DNA of 64,000 nucleotides from Paramoeba atlantica (taxonomy: Eukaryota > Discosea): assembly GCA_977017575.1 (NCBI GenBank), contig CDRNVI010000002.1:682001-746000 (forward strand), read 5' to 3'. The position numbers and the translations under genes are program-made. Under the pieces are notes generated by a model, which did not search any database, was not told the origin of the DNA, and was given only the letters and a program-made list of their open reading frames with translations. This document shows, piece after piece, positions 19,072 through 30,212 of this stretch; positions within the stretch are counted from its first letter, which is position 1; every line of letters begins with the position of its first letter.

Positions 19072-19225
19072 TGGTGATAATAATGTGAAAGCAGTTTATT
19101 GTTACGATCTCTCGAGAAAAATCGTAATAATAACCGTACTAATAATGTGAAAGGTAATAATAATCCGAAACGGTAATAATAACCCAAAAGGTAACAATAA
19201 TCCGAAATGTAATCAATAATCATAA
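19072..19225. repeat. GGTAATAATAATCCGAAA short tandem repeats
   Basis: Units of 17-20 bases (AATAATGTGAAAGG, AATAATCCGAAACGG) repeat about six times. Confidence 0.6.
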
Positions 19226-19640
19226 TTTTATGAAATAACTTAGGGAACGTTTGCGAAACCTGATGAAGAGGGGTTGTCACTCAGATTCGTCCTGTTCTAC
19301 AATCTGGCTGAAGGTAAGTCTTCGAATTCTCCCATTGAACTAGCACTGCTTTGGTGCGTATATACTGCTTTGGTACGTATATCACGAACTTGTCAATGTA
19401 GGTTTGGGTCAATCCACTGCTTGGATTTTCGCGTCGGAGCCGCTTTTTATTGGGCTCGAAAGTTTGGATATCGAGATGACTGAGCGGGGTGGTCCTTCAT
19501 CTTTTTTTCAAGTTCTTCTTTTTTGTCGGGAGTTATTGAAGGATATCAAGAGTCTTCACCACGTAGAATGACATTTTTTTTAAGATTATCATTATTAATG
19601 ACGGGGAGTATTCATTTTAACATTCATTCAACAACACGAT
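19226..19640. other. Spacer, nothing recognised
   Basis: A 69-codon frame at 19274 lacks any motif. No other signal is seen. Confidence 0.3.
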
Positions 19641-19649
19641 GAATCAATG

Positions 19650-20045
19650 CTACCCCACTACGCAAACTGTACAGTGTACTGGAAACGTCAACCAGACATT
19701 AAGCCATAAAGGCCTCGGAACATAGGATCCGAAACACGATCTAGTCTGAAGGACACAAACCCTAGTGAAAGAGTCAAGCAGACACTAAGCGATAAACGCC
19801 TCGGATCATAGGATCCGGAAAATAATTTAGTCCAAAGGACCTCTACGCAAACCGTAGTGGAAGCGTTAACCAAACACAAAGCCATAAAGGCATCGACTCA
19901 TAAATGTGGAATAGAACAATGCCCGAAGGACGTCACTCCACAAACTCGGATCATAGGATTCGGATCGCGATTTAGTCCGAGGGACGTCACTACACAAACC
20001 CTAGTGGAAGCGTTAACCGGACGTTCAGCCACAATGGCCACGAAT
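19650..20045. repeat. Hairpin-bearing tandem array, about 90-bp units
   Basis: Four to five units start near 19663, 19756, 19845 and 19992 (CRCAAACCNTAGTG, then AAGCGTTAACC). Each carries small hairpins such as GCC-ATAAA-GGC, CGGATC-ATAG-GATCCG and GTCC-GAA-GGAC. One unit changes the first to GCG-ATAAA-CGC, a compensated change. Function is unknown. Confidence 0.65.
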
Positions 20046-20454
20046 TAGAAAATCCTGAGGCGCAACAAATCTTAGAGAGGTACCTGCAGATGAAACATAC
20101 TAGAGGCGAAAATATCAAATCCTAATAAGGCCAATTGCGGTGGTTGTATAACTACCGCTCTACCCTCGATTATTGAAAAAAAAAGTGAGCAAAAACAGTG
20201 AAAATATAAAGAGGAACACAGTAATATAATAGAAGAAAATATATAAAAGGGGGATCTGGTGGTCCAAAACTGAAAAAAAAATGAAAAAAATGAGGGGACT
20301 AGGGGGGGATCCAGGGGGCATACGTCGCGAATTCTTTTTCCATTTTTTTTTGCTTTTCAAAATCGAGCGCAAGGAAGTGTTGGAGTATGTTGCGGCGATG
20401 ATTTTCCACCCTCCATCTGGGGGTGACCCCGCGGTATGCGCAGGAGGGGTCGTA
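20046..20454. other. Spacer with one 9-bp hairpin
   Basis: GCGGTGGTT-GTAT-AACTACCGC at about 20132-20153 forms a hairpin. The remainder is AT-rich without a gene. Confidence 0.35.
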
Positions 20455-20460
20455 CTGTGC

Positions 20461-20516
20461 CCCCCCCCACTTATTTGTTACCACTTTTTCGAAAAAAGGA
20501 CAATTAAGTGGGGGGT
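20461..20516. mobile_element. Short C/G-tipped palindromic MITE
   Basis: CCCCCCCACTTATTTGT faces ACAATTAAGTGGGGGG around a core with TTTTTCGAAAAAA. This is one of a family with poly-C/poly-G tips. A related half-site lies at 21119-21165. Confidence 0.5.
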
Positions 20517-21176
20517 TCAATTTATTTGGTTAGATGAAACAAAGGTCCCAAGATTTTTTCTTTATTTTAGGAATCTCCAAAGCGTTCGGATAAAGTTGGC
20601 TTTACAGAAACGGTATCTTTTATTTATATTTATCGTATGAGTAGTTTTTCTACCTATCCCGTACTAGTATAGTAGTAGCAGTTTCTTTTGTCAAACGGCT
20701 ATAAGGTATGGGGTTTGATAGAGCACCGACTAGTGGGGCAGGAGGGCATATTGTAACCCAAGCATCAAGGCGACGTGGGCGAGACGACTGGGATGGTGGT
20801 GGGGAATGACTGTTCGCAGTGAGAGAAGAACGGAGTGGTGGTGGTGGGGAATGACGGTTCGCAGGGATGGGAGAAGGGAGGGGTGGTGGGGGTGAATAAC
20901 TATTATCCGTACACTGGAAGGAACCAAAAAAAAGTTAGAAACGTAGCTCGGTATACCGTAGTGATATGAAAAACTTGAAGTAGACAGCATATAAATACAA
21001 ACTGACGTCGGATCCTGATATACTGTATGTATGAGGTTCGTAGGGAAAGAATTGAGCCCCCCCCCCAAAAAAAAATCCGGCGCCGCTTCGCGGCGCCTCC
21101 TGCACCGTCTCGTCAAAAAGGACAATTAAGTGGGGAGGGGACTACGACAAATAAGTGGGGAGCACAGTATCTGTCG
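20517..21176. other. Spacer with GGTGGGGAATGACGGTTCGCA repeats
   Basis: A repeat of about 45 bases (GGTGGTGGGGAATGAC, TGTTCGCAG or GGTTCGCAG) occurs at 20790-20890. No gene is seen. Confidence 0.4.
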
Positions 21177-21245
21177 CACCCCTCCCCCCTAGTTGTCTGT
21201 CACCTTTTCTTGAAAAGTAGCGACAGATAACTAGGGGGGGTGCAG
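21177..21245. mobile_element. Short C/G-tipped palindromic MITE
   Basis: CCCCCCTAGTTGTCTGTC faces GACAGATAACTAGGGGGG around CTTTTCTTGAAAAG. The same end sequence recurs at 58160-58270 and 60978-61018. Confidence 0.6.
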
Positions 21246-21838
21246 TATAAAATTAACTAGCGGGGGTGTACCTTGGTTCCGTATCCCAGCTTTTTCGACT
21301 CACGCTAAAACCGTGACGCCGGAAAAATCACTTAAGCAAGCCCCTTAAGTGGGAAGCACCCTGAGCTGTAGATAGGTGAGGGAGATACGGAGTATCTAAC
21401 TCACTTACTAAGGTTAATTCAAAAAATTGAAAATGCCCTTCAAAGAAGCGAAAGATCGAGAATTTTCAAAATTCCGAAACGTAGCAGTAGGTCATTAGAT
21501 GAACTCTTTAATACTGGAAAAATCATCTAAAACAACCTTATTTCTCAAATTTTAGAACACTTTTGGTAAAAAAAAAGTGCGTGTGCAAAGGTCTGCGATA
21601 CGACAAACTGGTTGACTAAGAAGAGTCCTTTGAGTACAGTAAAAGTCACTATTCTGAGAGTCACTAAAAATGAGAATCGGGCTGTCAACGTTCAATTGGT
21701 AAAAATGAGAATGCAATGGTAAAATGAGAATGGGGCTTTAACTTCTGATGTCAACGTTCAACTCGAATATAATCCGAAAAATGAGAATACAAAAAAAAAC
21801 TTTTTTGAAGTGATATACAAGTATAGTATACACAATAT
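21246..21838. other. Spacer with dispersed repeats
   Basis: GGTTAATTC followed by TGAAAATGCCCTTCAAAGAAG at 21412-21448 recurs at 46007-46043. GTCAACGTTCAA at about 21680 and 21750 recurs at 30778 and 30833. No gene is seen. Confidence 0.5.
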
Positions 21839-22340
21839 AAGTCTTCTTCTTCCTCTTCTTGTATCGCCCTTTAAATAATGCTCACTCCAAACCACGGCCC
21901 CTCCCACGGTCCCCACGTCAAAGTCTTCGACGGATCGGGAGCAGGAGCAAGCATAGAGACGCCGTCCGATCTCCCAGGCTAACATATCCCCTTTTTCCTA
22001 TGCCACGCCCTTGGTATAGCCCAGTGCTTTGCAGGAGCCTGGACCCCGTTCGCGTCGGAGGGCGGAACGGCTTGCTGGAGCTTCACGCCCACGGAGGGAC
22101 TGATAGCTGACTCGGGGTGGTCGGCCGAGTTAGTCCGGTGTAACCTCCGTAGAGGGTGCATCGAAGCCAACCCGGGACCACGCCGTGCAAAACGGAAGAA
22201 TAAAACGCCCAAATCCTCCGGCCCCGCGGACAGTAACCCCGTGAACGTAACGGGACAGACGAGCACACAAACCGAGGACACCCCTACCCCACTACCCGAC
22301 CCCCACATTACAGACCCCATTCCCACACCCCCGCATCAGG

Positions 22341-23617
22341 GGGGGGCCAAGCGGGATGCCAGCGAGGATTGCGCCGAGGCTGGCAGCCTCAGAGCGGGCC
22401 CGTATCCAAAATCCCATTGTAATGGGGGGCCCAACCCGACACCCCACAGCTTTTCATCGGGCCCTAAGTCCACAACCCCTGTTCTGGGGGGGGGCCATGC
22501 CGGATGCCAGCGAGGATTGCGCCGAGGCTGGCAGCCTCAGAGCGGGCCCGTATCCAAAATCCCATTGTAATGGGGGGCCCACCCCGACACCCAACAGCTT
22601 TTCATCGGGCCCTAAGTCCACAACCCTTGTTCTGGGGGGGGCCATGCCGGATGCCAGCGAGGATTGCGCCGAGGCTGGCAGCCTCAGAACGGGCCCGTAT
22701 CCAAAATCCCATTGTAATGGGGGGCCCACCCCGACACCCAACAGCTTTTCATCGGGCCCTAAGTCCACAACCCCTGTTCTGGGGGGGGGCCATGCCGGAT
22801 GCCAGCGAGGATTGCGCCGAGGCTGGCAGCCTCAGAGCGGGCCCGTATCCAAAATCCCATTGTAATGGGGGGCCCAACCCGACACCCCACAGCTTTTCAT
22901 CGGACCCTAAGTCCACAACCCCTGTTCTGGGGGGGGGCCATGCCGGATGCCAGCGAGGATTGCGCCGAGGCTGGCAGCCTCAGAGCGGGCCCGTATCCAA
23001 AATCCCATTGTAATGGGGGGCCCACCCCGACACCCAACAGCTTTTCATCGGGCCCTAAGTCCACAACCCTTGTTCTGGGGGGGGCCATGCCGGATGCCAG
23101 CGAGGATTGCGCCGAGGCTGGCAGCCTCAGAACGGGCCCGTATCCAAAATCCCATTGTAATGGGGGGCCCACCCCGACACCCAACAGCTTTTCATCGGGC
23201 CCTAAGTCCACAACCCCTGTTCTGGGGGGGGCCATGCCGGGTGCCAGCGAGGATTGCGCCGAGGCTGGCAGCCTCAGAGCGGGCCCGTATCCAAAATCCC
23301 ATTGTAATGGGGGGCCCACCCCGACACCCAACAGCTTTTCATCGGGCCCTAAGTCCACAACCCTTGTTCTGGGGGGGGCCATGCCGGATGCCAGCGAGGA
23401 TTGCGCCGAGGCTGGCAGCCTCAGAGCGGGCCCGTATCCAAAATCCCATTGTAATTGGGGGCCCATCCCGACACCCCACAGCTTTTCATCGGGCCCTAAG
23501 TCCACAACCCCTGTTCTGGGGGGGGCCATGCCGGACGCCAGCGAGGATCGCGCCGAGGCTGGCAGCTGCAGAGCTGGCCCGTATCCAGAATCCCATTGTA
23601 ATGGGGGGCCAACCCCG
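22341..23617 (+). repeat. 147/148-bp minisatellite with variable G tract
   Basis: Nine units start (ATGCCAGCGAGG or equivalent) at 22356, 22504, 22651, 22799, 22947, 23094, 23241, 23388 and 23535. Spacing is 147 or 148 depending on the run of G before CCATGCC. Three 148-base spacings (units 1, 3, 4) sum to a net shift of zero, so unit 1 and units 5-9 share the RT frame while units 2-4 are read in other frames. Confidence 0.95.
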
Positions 23618-26359
23618 CACTCTCACGGGACCCTGATCGAGCACATCGCGGCGGCCGCCAATGTGCCCAAAACTTCTCAGCGGACGACGGGACAGGGGGG
23701 GACATCGGAGGTGGGGGGAGTGTCTTCCACCACACGAAACAAGCAATCCACCCCGACAACCCAGGGCGCTCCAGTTGAGGTGCGTGGACAAGCCCCTTCC
23801 CCCGAAAATTTAGCAGAGCTCCTGGGGAGGGGGTCCTTACGTAAACTGTACGCACTCCAATACCCGGCTTGGAAGGAATACACTGCCGGTGTATGCCACG
23901 ATTTTATTAATAAGTCGGTGGAGGGCAAGGTCGAGATAGCCTGGAACCTCCTCCTCGCCGTTAAACGTTTCCTTTTCCTCCCCGAGGACAAGCTGTCGCA
24001 ACGCCAGCTAGCGCGCGAACTTAGAATGCGCGCCCATTTAGAGGGTTCGGAGACCTTGGCTCCATCCCCGAGTCAGGCCAACGGCCCCCCGTGGTCTGTC
24101 AAAAAACGGGTCGAGGAATTGTGCAGGGCGGGTTGCTTCTCCAGGGCGGCCAAAACGATGGAGGCGCCCCTCAATCCTCCGGCCAACCCCACGGCGGCCC
24201 TAGAACAGGCAAAACGTCTACACCCCACAGGCGGGCCCTACACTGCGGGGAAATTCAGGTACAACAGGGACCGACACGGAACCCTACCCTCCCCCGCCGA
24301 TGTGGCCAGGAAGGCTCAAATCCTGGCCCCTATCCGCGCCCCCGGACCTACGGGATGGACCAAGGAACTGCTTGTCCCAGTCCTCATGGAAGATGGACCC
24401 CGCGAGTGTATCACGTGGATAATCCACGGGATAATGACCAACTCCCTCCCCCCCTCAATGAGGGAACTTCTCACGGGGGCGTCCTTAAAACTATTCACCA
24501 AACCGGACTCCCCGGCGGGGCACCACTCTTCCTACAGGCCCATCGCCATGGGAGAGTGCATCCTCAAGGTGGCGGGGCTCCTTGCCCTGGAGAAAATCCG
24601 GGAACATCTCCCCACTTACTTTCAGGGCATCCAGTTTGGAGCCCAATACACGCAGGGGTGTGAGCACATAATTTATAATGTGCGACAGCACTTCAGGGAC
24701 AGGCCGAAGGAGGTCATCGTGGCGGCAGACCTCGAGAACGCCTTTAATAGCATCTCACGGTCGGCAATTTTTAGGGCGGTAAGGGGGGATCCGAAACTCC
24801 TCCCCATTGAGGGCATCACCCTGTTCAGCTACGGCACCACCAGTACCCTTCACCTTGGGGAAGGCCAATGCATCACGAGCTCAAGGGGGGTCAAGCAGGG
24901 CGACCCCATGGCTCCCATCCTATTTGCCATAGGGATCCAGGGGGCAATCGCCAGAGTGGCGGCCAACTTCACAGGCACGCTGAAGGTCTGGGCGTACCTG
25001 GATGACGTCACCTTTGCTGGTGAACCCAAGGTTTGCGCGGAAGCCCTAGAGGCCCTCCGCGAGGAGCTGAAGCATCTTGGGCTACGGTTAAATACTGCTA
25101 AATGCAAAGTAGCTACCAGAGGCGAGGACCTCTTCTCCGAGTTCTCCGGATCTCGCATGGTCCACTCCCCCGGGGGGGTCAAACTACTGGGGGCCTTCAT
25201 CGGGGTGTCGGAGGCTAGGGAGGAAGAATGGGTGCTTTCCAAGGCCCCCAAGGTAATCTCCTTCCTGGGGAAACTCAAGGACATTAGCAGGCAATGCTCT
25301 TTGCCCCTTTTAAGACTCTGTGGGAGTCCTCGATGGAACTACATCGTAAGGACCCACGACCCCCCGGTCACTAAAGTGGCCAATACCCAGGTCGACAAAG
25401 CCGTCCTGGCATGTGCTGAGGCCTTGCTCGGGGGGATGGGCTCCTTGGGAAAAACGCCGTTCTCCAATAACCTTTTCACGGCAGATTTCCTGGGGACCAT
25501 CCCCTTCGCGCACAAGGCGGAAGACATGCAGGCCAAGGCGAAGAACGCCCTACAGGGCCGACCCCAAGGCATGTCAGCCAAGGAACAGCGGCGCAACCTC
25601 TGTGAGGCCGCGTTGGGGAAAGCCCCGACGGCCACCCAACTGGTCTGCATGCGACAGACCCAGAACATTCACTCCACTAAGTGGATGAACGCATGGCCCA
25701 ACAGGCCGGAGTATTACATGCGGGACCCGCAGTGGGAGACTGCGGCCCGTCTCCGGTACTTGGTCGCCCCCACCTCGGAACCTGAGCTCCAGTGCGTGTG
25801 CGGTGCAACCCTCCGCAATGAGGAGTTTTGCGTACACGCACTGGATTGCAAAAAGGTTAAGGGGAAGACCCAGGCCTCCCGCCACAAGGAGGTCAAGGAA
25901 ACCTTTCGAAACCTTCTTGTGCAGTATGGTTTCAAACCGGACCTACACGAACCGAGGTTCGACAATGGACGGGGGCCCGACATATGCTTCCAGCTGGGAC
26001 GGAAGACTGCCCTAGTTGATGTCACCGTGGTGAACCCACTGGCCCCGTCCTACGTGGAGAAGGAGGCCGCAGAGCCCTCTCATACCCTGAGGATGGCAGA
26101 GGCCAACAAGCGGCGCTCACACGATGAGATGGCGACCGCCCGAGGGATGGAATTTTACCCCTTGGCATTCACCACGTATGGGATCCCGGGCCCAGAAACT
26201 TTGAACTTCCTAACCAAGGTGGCCCGGGCTCACTCATCCGACAAGAACGGATGCATGTCCCACCTTCTGATGGCCATAGGGGTGGCCATCCAGAAAGGTA
26301 ATGCCCAGATTGTACAGGCGGCAGTACAGGACTGGTACCGCCGCGGGGTACGAGGCTAG
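22799..26359 (+). CDS. LINE E ORF: RT plus restriction-like endonuclease
   Basis: The 1186-codon open frame starts within the minisatellite; the true start is unclear because units 1-4 sit in different frames. RT signatures are VAADLENAFNS, KQGDPMAPIL and the catalytic YLDD near residue 733. After the thumb comes a CVCG...CVHALDC knuckle and a GPDI...ALVDVTVVNP endonuclease core near residues 1059-1075. It belongs with LINEs that use a restriction-like endonuclease. An upstream frame from 22241 (ending 22570) is in register and may be the original N-terminus. The long uninterrupted frame suggests recent activity. Confidence 0.88.
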   Translation: MPARIAPRLAASERARIQNPIVMGGPTRHPTAFHRTLSPQPLFWGGAMPDASEDCAEAGSLRAGPYPKSHCNGGPTPTPNSFSSGPKSTTLVLGGAMPDASEDCAEAGSLRTGPYPKSHCNGGPTPTPNSFSSGPKSTTPVLGGAMPGASEDCAEAGSLRAGPYPKSHCNGGPTPTPNSFSSGPKSTTLVLGGAMPDASEDCAEAGSLRAGPYPKSHCNWGPIPTPHSFSSGPKSTTPVLGGAMPDASEDRAEAGSCRAGPYPESHCNGGPTPHSHGTLIEHIAAAANVPKTSQRTTGQGGTSEVGGVSSTTRNKQSTPTTQGAPVEVRGQAPSPENLAELLGRGSLRKLYALQYPAWKEYTAGVCHDFINKSVEGKVEIAWNLLLAVKRFLFLPEDKLSQRQLARELRMRAHLEGSETLAPSPSQANGPPWSVKKRVEELCRAGCFSRAAKTMEAPLNPPANPTAALEQAKRLHPTGGPYTAGKFRYNRDRHGTLPSPADVARKAQILAPIRAPGPTGWTKELLVPVLMEDGPRECITWIIHGIMTNSLPPSMRELLTGASLKLFTKPDSPAGHHSSYRPIAMGECILKVAGLLALEKIREHLPTYFQGIQFGAQYTQGCEHIIYNVRQHFRDRPKEVIVAADLENAFNSISRSAIFRAVRGDPKLLPIEGITLFSYGTTSTLHLGEGQCITSSRGVKQGDPMAPILFAIGIQGAIARVAANFTGTLKVWAYLDDVTFAGEPKVCAEALEALREELKHLGLRLNTAKCKVATRGEDLFSEFSGSRMVHSPGGVKLLGAFIGVSEAREEEWVLSKAPKVISFLGKLKDISRQCSLPLLRLCGSPRWNYIVRTHDPPVTKVANTQVDKAVLACAEALLGGMGSLGKTPFSNNLFTADFLGTIPFAHKAEDMQAKAKNALQGRPQGMSAKEQRRNLCEAALGKAPTATQLVCMRQTQNIHSTKWMNAWPNRPEYYMRDPQWETAARLRYLVAPTSEPELQCVCGATLRNEEFCVHALDCKKVKGKTQASRHKEVKETFRNLLVQYGFKPDLHEPRFDNGRGPDICFQLGRKTALVDVTVVNPLAPSYVEKEAAEPSHTLRMAEANKRRSHDEMATARGMEFYPLAFTTYGIPGPETLNFLTKVARAHSSDKNGCMSHLLMAIGVAIQKGNAQIVQAAVQDWYRRGVRG

Positions 26360-26388
26360 CTGGGCGGAATGGGGAGGGGCGTTTCCGG

Positions 26389-29300
26389 TGCAAGAATTGT
26401 AACAAGCACTACGAATTAAACAAACAAGATTCTCACGCCAAAAAATGCCCGTTCCGCAGCTCCTCAATGCCAGCCCAACCGCTACATCCATCGAATAGCG
26501 ATACGCTATCCCAGAAGACTACACCGGTCCGCAGCACACCGCCAACAGGCATTACAACATCCCCATAGACAGTAATCATTTCGGGAGATCCATCTCTTAA
26601 TGCGAATGAACAGTCGCATTCGACGATGGATATTGACGTCTCCTTACCGGCCTTGTCTTCGGTGTGTGCATCGCCTATTATCACAAGCAAACACATCCCA
26701 AATTGCTGCAAGGCGGAATGGTCTCGAGTGTTTACCTCATGCTTGAATGCAGCCATGCTGGATAACACGTTGGAGGCTTGGACCCGCCTCGCTATGCTTC
26801 CTAAATGCGTACTCCCAGCCCCACACCGGGGCGGTAGCGGGAACAAAACCTCTTATGCGTCTTTCGTTCGTAAAAGCCTAGCTAGATGGAACCAACAAGA
26901 GTATTCGTCCCTCTGGAGCGACGCCATATCCAGTCTACGGCGCAAACGCAAACCCCAGACCCAGGCATCCAGTTTAGAGGAAGACGAAAAAAGGGCAGCA
27001 CTACGAGCTGAGCGACTCGTTCGAGACAGAGAACTGTCACGTGCCATGACAGCACTGACCTCCGAACCACTCGCTCCCAACGACGACGCCACATACGCCA
27101 AACTTGTAAGCAAACATCCCTCGCGACTAGCGGAAGAACGCCCGAATATTCAACCTTCCCCCCTCCCCGTGATTCCGCTAAAGGCCACAGAAGAAGACAT
27201 AACCGCGGCTCTCTCAAGCTTCCACCGTGGCTCCTCCGGTGGGGCATTTGGCCTCCGGCCCGAGCACGTGCAAATTGCAACGGAATACCACAACGACGAA
27301 CGCACAAACCCCTTGGGAACACTTACGAAGTTTACGAACCATCTCCTTTCCGGGAGAGCTCCGGAGGAGGTCCAGCCATACTTCGCCGGAGGACGATTGT
27401 GCGCACTTCATAAGGGGGAGCACGATGTACGACCCATTGCTGCTGGAGAAACTCTCCGGCGCCTGGCAAGCAAAGTTGCATGTCTTTCCGTCAAAGAAAA
27501 AGCCCGAAAGCTCTTTAGTGGGCATCAGTTTGGTGTTGCCATACCAGCAGGGATCGACCGGGTCATACATTTGTGTCGTCTAACGATGGCGGAACACTGT
27601 GCCGACGAGGACTTTGTTTTCTGCAAAGTTGACCTCCGGAATGCATTCAATCACGTGTCGCGTAACTGTTTTATTTCGCTTACACGCAAACATTTTCCCT
27701 AACTCAGCGCCTTTGTCGAATGGTGCTACGCCACCGACAGTAGTCTCACGTTCGGGGATCGAACAGTCACCTCCTCCGAAGGCGTCCAACAGGGAGATCC
27801 ACTAGGTCCCTTCCTATTCTCCTTGGTAATGCAACAAGTATACCTAAAGATCCATGATGCGGCCCCAAAACTAGACTTAAACATGTGGTATCTGGACGAC
27901 GGAATTCTTTCGGGAAGATCTTCAGATGTAAGGCACGCGCTCGACGTAATTGCCATCGAAGGTCCCAAATGGGGATTACATCTTAACTCCTCTAAATGCG
28001 AACTCATTACCAATCCTGCGGCCTCGGATCGACTAGATCTCTTCCCAGATATTCCGGGTCTAAACAAGAAGTCGGAAGGCAACCTTGACATCCTAGGCAG
28101 CCCCATCGGATCCACGCCCCACTGTCGCCGATACCTTATAGACAACGCGGTCAGCCTAGCTGAGGAGTCCCTTGACGCGATCGAAAAGCTGGAAGATCCA
28201 CAGGTAGCCTTATCTCTCATCCGTCATTGTACCGGATTCTGTCAAATGGTGCATACACTTCGAACTACACCCGCAACAGAGCTACAGGACCTCTGCCAAC
28301 GCCTAGATAATGCAGTCCAGCACGCAGCAGAGCGTTTCGTTGGTCCCTTGAGTGGCGCTGCTCGACGACAGGCGCAACGTGACAAGAGGTATGGGGGGTT
28401 TGGACTGCGCTCAGCGGAATCGCATGCCACATCAGCCTACGTATCGTCAGTCGCTTCCGCATCCTCTAAGGATCTTTGGGACCCAATGCAAGCCCAAGGC
28501 TTCGAGTCGGCAGTACGGGATGTGAATAGTCGTGCAGGATACGACCTCGTTTCTAACTCCGGGAGAATTATAAAGCCCCCTTCCCCCTCCCCACCGGAAC
28601 AATCGTACCCCGAGAGCACACGCTCTGATGAAGATATCCCGGACGCAGCCCACCCAAGCGAATCACTTAACACAGAATCCCGCCCCAAACTGGTAATCCC
28701 CCGCCAGCGCGAGCTAAGCCAGGCGATTTCCTCTCATGAATACGAGCTGGAATACGCGAAAGCTGATGCCAGAACCAGAGCCAGATGGGTTTCCCAAACG
28801 GGGAAAGGCGCATCGGAGTGGGCGTTCGTAACCCCATCAAAGAACAACGGTCATGCGTTCACCCCCACCGAATTTCGCATCCTAACTCGGTGGTGGCTCG
28901 GTAACGACGTTTACCCAAAGGCCAGGCCCTGTCCTATGGACAAATGTGGATTGCCATTGGGCCCTGAAGGAGACCACGCCCTTTCTTGTAAGAGTGGGCA
29001 CGGTATCATTGCCCGACACAACGCTCTCGCTCGACAATTTTCCCTAGACTGCAACAGGTCTGGGCTGACAACGAAGCGTGAAGTCAGCCTAGATAATACG
29101 GGCCCAGGGGGTGGTCGGACCCGACCGGCCGATGTGTTTATTAAAGAGTTTTGCCTTGGCCAGGGTCTGGTCCTTGATTTCGCCGTCACCAATGTTCAGC
29201 CAACAAAGTATACGGACTTGGTCCGTGATGCTAACTTGGTTGAGGCGGGATCCTTCGCCGAAAGATACGCGACAGAGCATAAGCAGAAACAAAGGGAAGA

Positions 29301-29559
29301 AGCCGAAGCGGCCAAGCTCAGATTCGCAGCCATGGCTGTCGAATCGTATGGATCTTGGTCCCCAAGCGCTATGGCCGTCATTCGAGATTTATCGGTCAAC
29401 CGCTCACTCCAATCCGCGAACCTATCCAAAGCAGACGCATTACACGAACTGTTAACTGCCCTGAACATTACCTTGATGAGATCACAAGCGCGAATGATGG
29501 TGCTGCGCTCTCCTCCCACCCCCGACTCAGACCTCGTAGGCTACGGCTCCGAGATTTGA
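26389..29559 (+). pseudogene. LINE B ORF: zinc finger, RT, endonuclease; two stops
   Basis: One frame runs from a C-x2-C-x11-H-x3-C finger (CKNCNKHYELNKQDSHAKKC) through RT (VDLRNAFNHVS, QQGDPLGPFLF, WYLDDG) to a C-terminal CP...C...H knuckle and an RPADVF...LVLDFAVTN endonuclease core. It is interrupted by TAG at 26566-26568 and TAA at 27700-27702. The rest is open for about 1050 codons, so decay is recent. It begins 30 bases after the LINE E stop, in the same orientation. Family: R2/CRE-like RLE LINE. Confidence 0.85.
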
Positions 29560-29665
29560 GAACTACGTGATTCTCGCCCCCCCCCCCATTCACCAGCCTG
29601 AACCCGTCGGGTGTTGGTCGAGTCGGCAGGACCTATACTCACACCTAGCCCCCGTCGGCTAGGTA

Positions 29666-29838
29666 CCCCAAGTGAGGTAGTGCCCGGGGAGGGGACCCTG
29701 CCCCTCCTCGTCGGCCACCACCTGGTTCTGTGACTGTTCCGCTGCCGGCGGAGGCCCATTGCTTGCGCCCTCTCGTACAACAAGAGCAGGGTTACCAAGG
29801 CAAGCTGGGAGAGGCCGAAAGACCCGGTCCAGAACACG
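29666..29838 (+). repeat. LINE B 3' region, repeat copy 1
   Basis: CCCCAAGTGAGGTAGTG runs to GAAAGACCCGGTCC. It is repeated, diverged, at 30044-30212 beyond the poly(A). Confidence 0.75.
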
Positions 29839-30043
29839 TAAGGAAGGTTTTCCCTGGGCCGACTCCTAGCAAAAGCGCAGGGAGTCCTCAACCTCCCCAA
29901 TGAGTTTGGAAGTCGAGTGAGGAAAGCGAAGGGAAGTAAAGGAAAGGAACGAAAAGGAAAAGCAAAGGGAGGTAAAGAAAGGGAGGTAAAGGAAGTGAAA
30001 GGAAAGAAAGAAGTCGTGAAAAAAAAAAAAAAAAAAAAAAAAA
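29839..30043 (+). other. LINE B 3' end: purine tract and A25 tail
   Basis: A stretch rich in GGAAAG/GGTAAAG (29920-30010) leads to 25 A residues at 30019-30043. This is the probable poly(A) of LINE B or of a retroposed RNA ending there. Confidence 0.65.
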
Positions 30044-30212
30044 CCCCAAGTGAGGTAGTACACGGGTAGTGAATCTCCTCCCCGTCGGCCAGCATCCTGT
30101 TTCGCGACCGTGTCGCTGTCGACACAGGCCCGCGCCTGCGCCCTCCCACATAACAAGGGAAGGGTTCACAAGTCAGGCCGTGGAGAGGTCGAAAGACCCG
30201 GTCCGGAACGCG
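30044..30212 (+). repeat. LINE B 3' region, repeat copy 2
   Basis: It is a diverged copy of 29666-29838 that starts directly at the end of the A tract. It may be the 3' UTR of an older copy, or part of the target. Confidence 0.7.

Larger units (their letters stand above)
21840..26370 (+). mobile_element. LINE E, RLE-type LINE with 5' minisatellite
   Basis: A 5' leader (about 21840-22340) with several short frames is followed by a nine-unit G-tract minisatellite and then the long ORF with RT and endonuclease. The element ends just after the stop at 26359, where LINE B begins. No poly(A) is visible at the junction. Weak similarity in the pre-RT and RT regions links it to the decayed piece at 60460-60945. 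Confidence 0.75.

Noticed and set aside
18627-19280. 217-codon minus-strand frame
   Set aside because: Its RYKGAS repeats come from the minisatellite at 18805-18925. It has no domain and the composition is not host-like.
22897-23529. 210-codon minus-strand frame over the LINE E minisatellite
   Set aside because: It is the reverse shadow of 147-bp units that are open in several frames.
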